The notes under the pieces were generated by a model, which did no database searches, was not told where the DNA came from, and saw nothing but the letters and a program-made list of their open reading frames with translations. The position numbers were made by a program, and so were the translations under genes. Below, one piece after another: positions 22,670 through 27,043 of a DNA stretch of 27,043 nucleotides; the stretch's first letter is position 1; each line of letters begins with the position of its first letter. The stretch spans positions 1 to 27,043 of the forward strand of contig CAJUFE010000068.1 in assembly GCA_910585635.1 (NCBI GenBank), written 5' to 3'. Origin of the DNA: an uncultured Lachnospiraceae bacterium (GTDB lineage: Bacteria; Bacillota; Clostridia; Lachnospirales; Lachnospiraceae).

Positions 22670-23165
22670 TTATACCGTCGCACAAGCCTCTTCTTCCCAT
22701 GCTTTGATCGTCTCTACCGGGAGTTCTAAGACCTCCGCGATCGTCTCCAGCGGCTCACCTCTTTTTAACATATTCCGAGCTGTCCGGCGATCTGCCTCTT
22801 GTCGTCCTTCCTGCCTCTCTATCTCCCTCATATCCGCTACCGCCTGACACATATCTACCGTTCTCTCCTTTCTATCGATCTATGATCCAGAGTTGGTCAC
22901 TGTATCGATCACCACTGCCGCCTCTACATCCAGCTTTCGGAACCTGGGGTCATCCTCCAATAATTTGCTGAGCTCCTCCCTGTCCTTAGAATACTTGATA
23001 TAGAGCAGCACCTCCCGCAGGCTGCTCTTGAACCGATCCATATCCTCTGCCTCGATCTGGGCAGGGGCGATCAGGTTGATCCGATAGTCCGGGACAAAGG
23101 ATATGATCTCCTCATCCCTACTGCCAGCATCTCATGGATGCTCATCGGTCCGCCCCACGGGTCCG
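22670..23165 (-). pseudogene. Rpn-family 3' copy, disrupted
   Basis: A partial tandem copy of the intact Rpn-family gene that ends at 23175. It covers roughly the last half of the protein, from the PWDGPMSIHEM region to the end. It is broken twice: a run of four C in the intact gene is three C here (23116-23118), shifting the frame, and the codon after VTNSGS is TAG (22869-22871). The last piece still reads MCQAVADMREIERQEGRQEA and ends in KAWEEEACATV. A 136-bp block (22983-23118) is almost identical to 23506-23641 of the intact gene, while the flanks on one side are much more diverged. Confidence 0.8.
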
Positions 23166-23174
23166 AGCTAATCA

Positions 23175-24206
23175 TCATCCTTCATCTGGAAGGAGTTCTG
23201 TGATGAGCTCTGCTTGATAGGAAAGATCTTCTGATGCCCGTTTGAGATCATCCAATCGGCCAGCAGCGATCAATAACGAGTTGAGCTTATTGACCCGAGC
23301 GATCCCAGACCGCTCACCTTCTAATCGTCCTTCCTCTCGTCCTTCCTCTCGCATCTCTGCTATCGCCTGACACATATCTACCGTCCCCTCCTTCTCATCA
23401 AACACTAACTTGGAATTTGTGACCGTGTTGATCACCACTGCCGCTCTCCTATCTAATGCCCTAAAGTGCGGATCTGTGGCCAACAGCTCCTGCAGCTTCT
23501 TTTTATCCTTAGAATATTTGATATAGAGCAGCACCTCCCGCAGGCTGCTCTTGAACCGATCCATATCCTCTGCCTCGATCTGGGCAGGGGCGATCAGGTT
23601 GATCCGATAGTCCGGGACAAAGGATAAGATCTCCTCATCCCCTACTGACAGCATCTCATGGATGCTCATCGGTCCGTCCCACGGGTCTGGGTTGAAGAAC
23701 ACCACCAATGTCACCACGGGTACCAGGCGGTCACCCTTATAAAAACCGCTCAGATACTCCCCGGGGCTTGGTCCCTCATGTCCTTTCTGACGGGGAACGG
23801 CGCCTTCCCCCTGGCCCAATCTTTCTCTGTCCGCCCTCTCTTTAGCCGCCCTCCGGTGGGACTGTGCCGCCTTCTCCACCTGCGACGCATATTGGAGGGC
23901 ATCATAGACCATGTTCCGCACAGGCATGGCATAATGCGGTCCCGTCTGTGCTTCTATACCCAGGATGAGGTATGCCGCTGTCCCATCTTCCTTCGCCGCC
24001 AGGAACTTCAGCCCGTCACGGAACTTCTGGACCGGGGCTTTTGTCCCCCCTTCGCCATAAGGCATCCCGATCGCTGTTGTATCCATGGTGTGCAGCCTGG
24101 ATGGCTCGACCACCTGTCTGCCCTTGAACAGGGCTGCGTTGAACACGTCCGCAAAGGTCCCCGCATCGTCCATATAGTCCTTTGTTATGATATCCCTTGC
24201 TCCCAA
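23175..24206 (-). CDS. Rpn-family recombination-promoting nuclease/putative transposase
   Basis: A 343-residue member of the Rpn/PD-(D/E)XK transposase-like family. The opening ARDIITKDYMDDAGTFADVF is the usual one. The nuclease core follows: RLHTMDTTAIGMPYG, then KFRDGLKFLAAKEDGTAAYL, then GIEAQ (E-x-Q) and YAMPVRNMVYDALQY. The middle has SGFYKGDRLVPVVTLVVFF and VPDYRINLIAP. The C-terminus has the common VDMCQAIAEMREEGREEGRLEGE helix. Family members are DNA endonucleases that raise recombination. The start is taken as TTG at 24206, with GGAGAGGAG just upstream and homology beginning there; an in-frame GTG/ATG as far as 24353 would overlap the next gene. A partly duplicated, broken 3' copy follows at 22670-23165. 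Confidence 0.85.
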   Translation of the reverse strand: MGARDIITKDYMDDAGTFADVFNAALFKGRQVVEPSRLHTMDTTAIGMPYGEGGTKAPVQKFRDGLKFLAAKEDGTAAYLILGIEAQTGPHYAMPVRNMVYDALQYASQVEKAAQSHRRAAKERADRERLGQGEGAVPRQKGHEGPSPGEYLSGFYKGDRLVPVVTLVVFFNPDPWDGPMSIHEMLSVGDEEILSFVPDYRINLIAPAQIEAEDMDRFKSSLREVLLYIKYSKDKKKLQELLATDPHFRALDRRAAVVINTVTNSKLVFDEKEGTVDMCQAIAEMREEGREEGRLEGERSGIARVNKLNSLLIAAGRLDDLKRASEDLSYQAELITELLPDEG

Positions 24207-24306
24207 AGTATCTCCTCTCCTGTACTCTGCCCGTGTCTGATGTCCTTCTTTGTTATGAGGATAGCATACTTGCCATGATCTTGCAAGCCCGCCCCGATCT
24301 TGATCT

Positions 24307-24693
24307 TTATGATGGATCGATGTCGGCTCCAGTACTGCCTGGATCATCCCCACGATCCACCGGCATCTCCTTTATATAGAACCTGGCGTATCTGCATCTG
24401 GCGTCCATGACCTCGTAGTATCCCTCCCCTCGCTCCTCTTGCAGGTCGCCACACAGCTCTATATAGGCGCCGGCCCTGCCATCCGCTATCCGGTCCAGCT
24501 CCTCCATGACCGGCTCTGGCTCCAGGGAGATCCTTACGACCATGGCATCCTTCTCCTCCAGGGTATCCCAGTACCCATGCAGCACATACACGTTATCCCT
24601 GGATGTACTGTCCTTTATACCCATCTCCCCACGAGGCAGCTCGACCTCAACAACATCGATCGATGGATGGCAGTCCTCCCACGCTCTCCTCAT
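24307..24693 (-). CDS. Hypothetical protein
   Basis: A 128-residue acidic protein I do not recognise. It has alternating beta-like segments (NVYVLHGYWDTLEEKDAMVVRISLE, then GAYIELCGDLQ and GYYEVMDARCRYARFYIKEM) and a short disordered tail. No signal peptide or membrane segment is seen. The ATG at 24693 has AAGGAGGG at about ten bases. It begins 31 bases after the DUF5688 gene stop, so the two are probably co-transcribed with the genes to the right as one accessory operon. Confidence 0.65.
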   Translation of the reverse strand: MRRAWEDCHPSIDVVEVELPRGEMGIKDSTSRDNVYVLHGYWDTLEEKDAMVVRISLEPEPVMEELDRIADGRAGAYIELCGDLQEERGEGYYEVMDARCRYARFYIKEMPVDRGDDPGSTGADIDPS

Positions 24694-24723
24694 CCTCCGT
24701 CATCCCTCCTTGGCACTGTCCTT

Positions 24724-25602
24724 TTATGCGATGGACAGACTGCCGTCCTCGCGGCTATACCGATATATGTTATCGCTCAGTTGCTCTCCTTCTGGGACCT
24801 CGCTGGCATTGATACAGGCCACCATGCACCGCGGATCCTCTGGTTCCAGACCTCGTGTGGGTACGACCAACACCTCGTGGATGCTGGACGGGATCACATA
24901 CAGGTCGCTCCCATACCGCTCTGCCAGCCGGTCGAACGGTTCCTTATAGAGCAGCACGGAGGCTCCGTAGGATCCTGTCTGGGTACACAGCACCCATAGC
25001 GGCGGTATGGGACCCTCCTCCGTCTCCGGTATGCCGGTGGCCTCGGCCAGGATGGAGGCTACCGACCGTGTGAGGAAGCCCCTCTCCTCCGTGTTCCTCC
25101 TCGCACAGCGGCCCAGCTCCCCCTCTTCGATCCCGTATGTCCTGCAGAACGGGTAGGTGGCCGCTATGCTGACGGCCATATCACCACTCCCACCTAAGCA
25201 CACCTGGTAGATGACCGATAGATCCAGCACATCCTCGTGGGGCATATCCCGGAGGCGGTGCATCCCCTTCTCCCTCCGGGCCATCTGGCAGATGACGTTC
25301 TGGAGGATGTACTCCTTATCCATGTGCTGTATGGTATCCGCGACCCAATCATAGCCGCTGTCCTGATGGACCTGGACGATCCACCCTGCCGCGTCCTGGA
25401 TATCGATGGCACCGGCCCTGATATCGGCCTCCATCCCATCGATATATACCACTGATGATACCATCCCGGCAGGCCCGGTGATGGCCACTGCCGTACGCTC
25501 CACTCCATTGTCCTTTTCCATCTCTTGGGCCTCCACGGTATACCCGGCCCCCATCTTATCCTTTACCGCTCCTATGAGCGCATCCATGATCTTTCCGTCC
25601 AT
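24724..25602 (-). CDS. DUF5688 family protein
   Basis: A 292-residue protein of unknown function, matching the Lachnospiraceae DUF5688 family by its C-terminal SDLYVIPSSIHEVLVVP and LSDNIYRYSRE segments. The N-terminal part (MDGKIMDALIGAVKDKMGAGYTVEAQEMEKDNGVERTAV, seen over residues 1-39) is the family start. No signal peptide, membrane segment or catalytic motif is visible. The ATG at 25602 follows GAGGAGG. It lies among small hypothetical genes, and multiple copies of this family in a genome are usual. It probably belongs to the phage- or plasmid-like accessory pool, which is inference. Confidence 0.75.
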   Translation of the reverse strand: MDGKIMDALIGAVKDKMGAGYTVEAQEMEKDNGVERTAVAITGPAGMVSSVVYIDGMEADIRAGAIDIQDAAGWIVQVHQDSGYDWVADTIQHMDKEYILQNVICQMARREKGMHRLRDMPHEDVLDLSVIYQVCLGGSGDMAVSIAATYPFCRTYGIEEGELGRCARRNTEERGFLTRSVASILAEATGIPETEEGPIPPLWVLCTQTGSYGASVLLYKEPFDRLAERYGSDLYVIPSSIHEVLVVPTRGLEPEDPRCMVACINASEVPEGEQLSDNIYRYSREDGSLSIA

Positions 25603-25834
25603 GTCTCTCCTCCTCGTATCGCAGATAGTCCTCTCCCATCTCTTGAGCCAGCCGTTATTGATGTCCCTCTCCTCCCATCATCCCGGCTCCTTCCGATCGA
25701 GCAGGTGGGCCTTTCCCCTACCTGCACTGCAGTACGGCCCACTCGCTGTTCTAGCTTCGTAGGCATAGATAAAGGACTGCAGCCAGAGGATCCCTCCCCA
25801 CACTGCAGCCCCTTTCCTTTGATCCTCACCTATC
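25603..25834. other. Intergenic region without a gene
   Basis: These 232 bases hold no supported gene. A short imperfect hairpin, GCAGGTGGG with CCCCTACCTGC (25701-25725), lies in the middle with no T-run, and two PstI-type CTGCAG sites lie near 25784 and 25799. An open minus frame here runs into the DUF5688 gene but looks like chance. Confidence 0.4.
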
Positions 25835-26221
25835 TCAGATGCTGTCGATCAGCTTCATGAGCCGGATCCCGTCCATCAGCCCAAAGATGTAGGCATCCTC
25901 GGTCTCCTCGCCCCCGCACAGGACCACCCAGTCCATGAACCCGTCCAGGTCCTTATCGATCCCCGGACACTGCGCCATCAGCCGCTCCCTCCACTCCTGG
26001 AACTGGTCATACTCCTCCCTGTTCCTCTCAGGGGTCGCCTCATCCAGTTCCGTATTGAGATGGCTCATCCTCTCGGTAAAGAGGAGCCTGACCAGATCTA
26101 TGGTCTTATCATCCAAGCCTTTCCAGATCCGTGCCCCGCCTCCCTTCTCCCGGCTGTCCAACAGTCTTGCTATCCTCCTGATGGCCCTACTGTCATCCTT
26201 GCTCTTCTCCTTATCACCCAT
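25835..26221 (-). CDS. Hypothetical protein, paralogue of the 18201-18533 gene
   Basis: A 128-residue, charged, helical protein. Its ending YIFGLMDGIRLMKLIDSI parallels YRAGIEDGIRLMRALTHI of the gene at 18201-18533, and both carry a conserved Trp helix (FQEWRERL / WMEAWEAL). So two members of one family flank the accessory region about 7.5 kb apart. Function is unknown; no membrane or signal segment is present. The ATG at 26221 has GGAGGAG upstream at slightly long spacing. Confidence 0.7.
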   Translation of the reverse strand: MGDKEKSKDDSRAIRRIARLLDSREKGGGARIWKGLDDKTIDLVRLLFTERMSHLNTELDEATPERNREEYDQFQEWRERLMAQCPGIDKDLDGFMDWVVLCGGEETEDAYIFGLMDGIRLMKLIDSI

Positions 26222-26308
26222 CTGTACTGCTCTCCTCCCTCATCCATCTCTATATCCAGGGCTCTATGCTGTACCCGATATGAGCCGTTCCATCCTTTAT
26301 ATATCTAT

Positions 26309-27037
26309 CTATGCCGCTCCCCTGCTCTTAGACCTCTTTAGCGAGCGCATGGCTTTCCTATATACATCCTGACCCATCTGCTCTGCGGACCCAAGGCCGT
26401 ACCGCTGCAGTACATCCCCCAGGGCCACGCCGGTCCTATCGAGTTCCTGGTCCATGGCTGCCCACTGCTCCCGGCTGATGCCCACTGCCCCCAGTCTGGC
26501 CGGACCGGCTTTCCCTCCCACGTCCTTTCCCTGGGTGGGAGTACCCCTTCCCTGGGGCATGGACTGTCCGGGCTGGGCTTGTGCTCCCACGTCCCCGGCC
26601 TTGCCCGTGCTGCTACTTGGCAGGCTGGGACCTCTATCCCCTGTACCCCGCGCATCCGCTTGCATCCTCCCTGCGCTCCTCCCTGCAGGACCACTCCTGG
26701 GGCTAGTGCCGGGACCTGCCGCCGTCCCTGCTACAGACCCCGCTGCAGATACCCCCTGCAGCTCATCGAGCGCTCCCATACGGTACACCACCTGCCCTCT
26801 GGCGTTGACGATCGAGATGGCCTTGATGGAACGCTCCCCATCATAAGCGATCGACCAGACATGGAACCGGTCGTTCGTGTAGTACCTCTGTTCTCCGGCC
26901 TTCTCCTTCCTGCGGATATCCACAGTATCTGCAGGTATCCAGATAAATGGGGCTGTGTACAGCTCCCTGCCCAGCCCCCAGTTGAAACGTAACAGTTCAG
27001 ACAGCCCCCCTATCTCCACGACGGATACACCAGCCAT
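26309..27037 (-). CDS. Hypothetical two-domain protein with low-complexity linker
   Basis: A 242-residue protein, possibly longer because the frame is open to the window edge. The ATG at 27037 is used, and its ribosome site lies outside. Residues 1-92 look globular (GGLSELLRFNWGLGRELYTAPFIWIPADTV over residues 10-39). Residues 93-185 are a Gly/Pro/Ser/Ala-rich linker. Residues 186-242 (SREQWAAMDQELDRTGV, then LQRYGLGSAEQMGQDVYRKAM) form a small helical domain like the C-terminal tails seen in some single-strand annealing or recombination proteins of Clostridia. I do not recognise the whole protein. Confidence 0.6.
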   Translation of the reverse strand: MAGVSVVEIGGLSELLRFNWGLGRELYTAPFIWIPADTVDIRRKEKAGEQRYYTNDRFHVWSIAYDGERSIKAISIVNARGQVVYRMGALDELQGVSAAGSVAGTAAGPGTSPRSGPAGRSAGRMQADARGTGDRGPSLPSSSTGKAGDVGAQAQPGQSMPQGRGTPTQGKDVGGKAGPARLGAVGISREQWAAMDQELDRTGVALGDVLQRYGLGSAEQMGQDVYRKAMRSLKRSKSRGAA

Positions 27038-27043
27038 CAGATG

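Noticed and set aside
25572..25829. 85-codon minus-strand frame before the DUF5688 gene
   Set aside because: It overlaps the DUF5688 start in another frame, is rich in Arg/Gly/Ser and has no recognisable domain.

Overview
The window reads as the chromosome of an anaerobic Clostridia-type Bacillota, most likely a gut Lachnospiraceae. The reasons are strong AGGAGG-type ribosome sites, a moderately high GC content, a GMP synthase with an eroded glutaminase domain, YARHG and DUF5688 proteins, Rpn and AAA-like PD-(D/E)XK proteins, and many small toxin-antitoxin and mobile-element remnants. This is inferred from gene style; no species marker gene is present. Almost all genes are on the minus strand. 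The plus-strand genes are three small DNA-binding proteins.

Left part (1-3.7 kb): guaA, preceded by a block of strong hairpins, then a cytosine-5 DNA methyltransferase with its Vsr mismatch endonuclease. 3.75-10.2 kb holds an envelope-sensing module. In transcription order it is a Ser/Thr protein kinase with three C-terminal membrane segments, an OmpR-type response regulator, a histidine kinase with an odd tandem-repeat N-terminus, a small MITE-like inverted-repeat element, an ABC ATPase and an FtsX-type permease. A small HTH gene is divergent from the protein kinase. Their promoters appear to be two extended -10 elements that face each other in one 8-bp inverted repeat.

Middle part (10.8-18.1 kb): the most interesting unit. 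Three large, different dynamin-like GTPases lie tightly packed, followed by a YARHG-domain lipoprotein, and the unit ends in a strong terminator. Upstream and divergent is a Cro/CI-type regulator. A near-consensus promoter for the GTPase operon ends beside a perfect 12-bp palindrome, a natural operator. The unit resembles the three-dynamin LeoABC arrangement only in layout. A membrane-remodelling, secretion or defence role is inference.

Right part (18.2-27 kb): accessory, decaying DNA. It holds a MobC-like gene broken by a 19-bp triplication, an excisionase-type HTH gene, a 3' half of tRNA-Cys with its terminator (an attachment-site scar), and a YgiT-type zinc-finger antitoxin whose DUF4258 toxin is a pseudogene. 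It also holds an orphan antitoxin-like gene, an AAA/PD-(D/E)XK protein, an Rpn-family nuclease with a tandem 3' pseudogene copy, and a run of Lachnospiraceae-type hypothetical genes including a DUF5688 protein.
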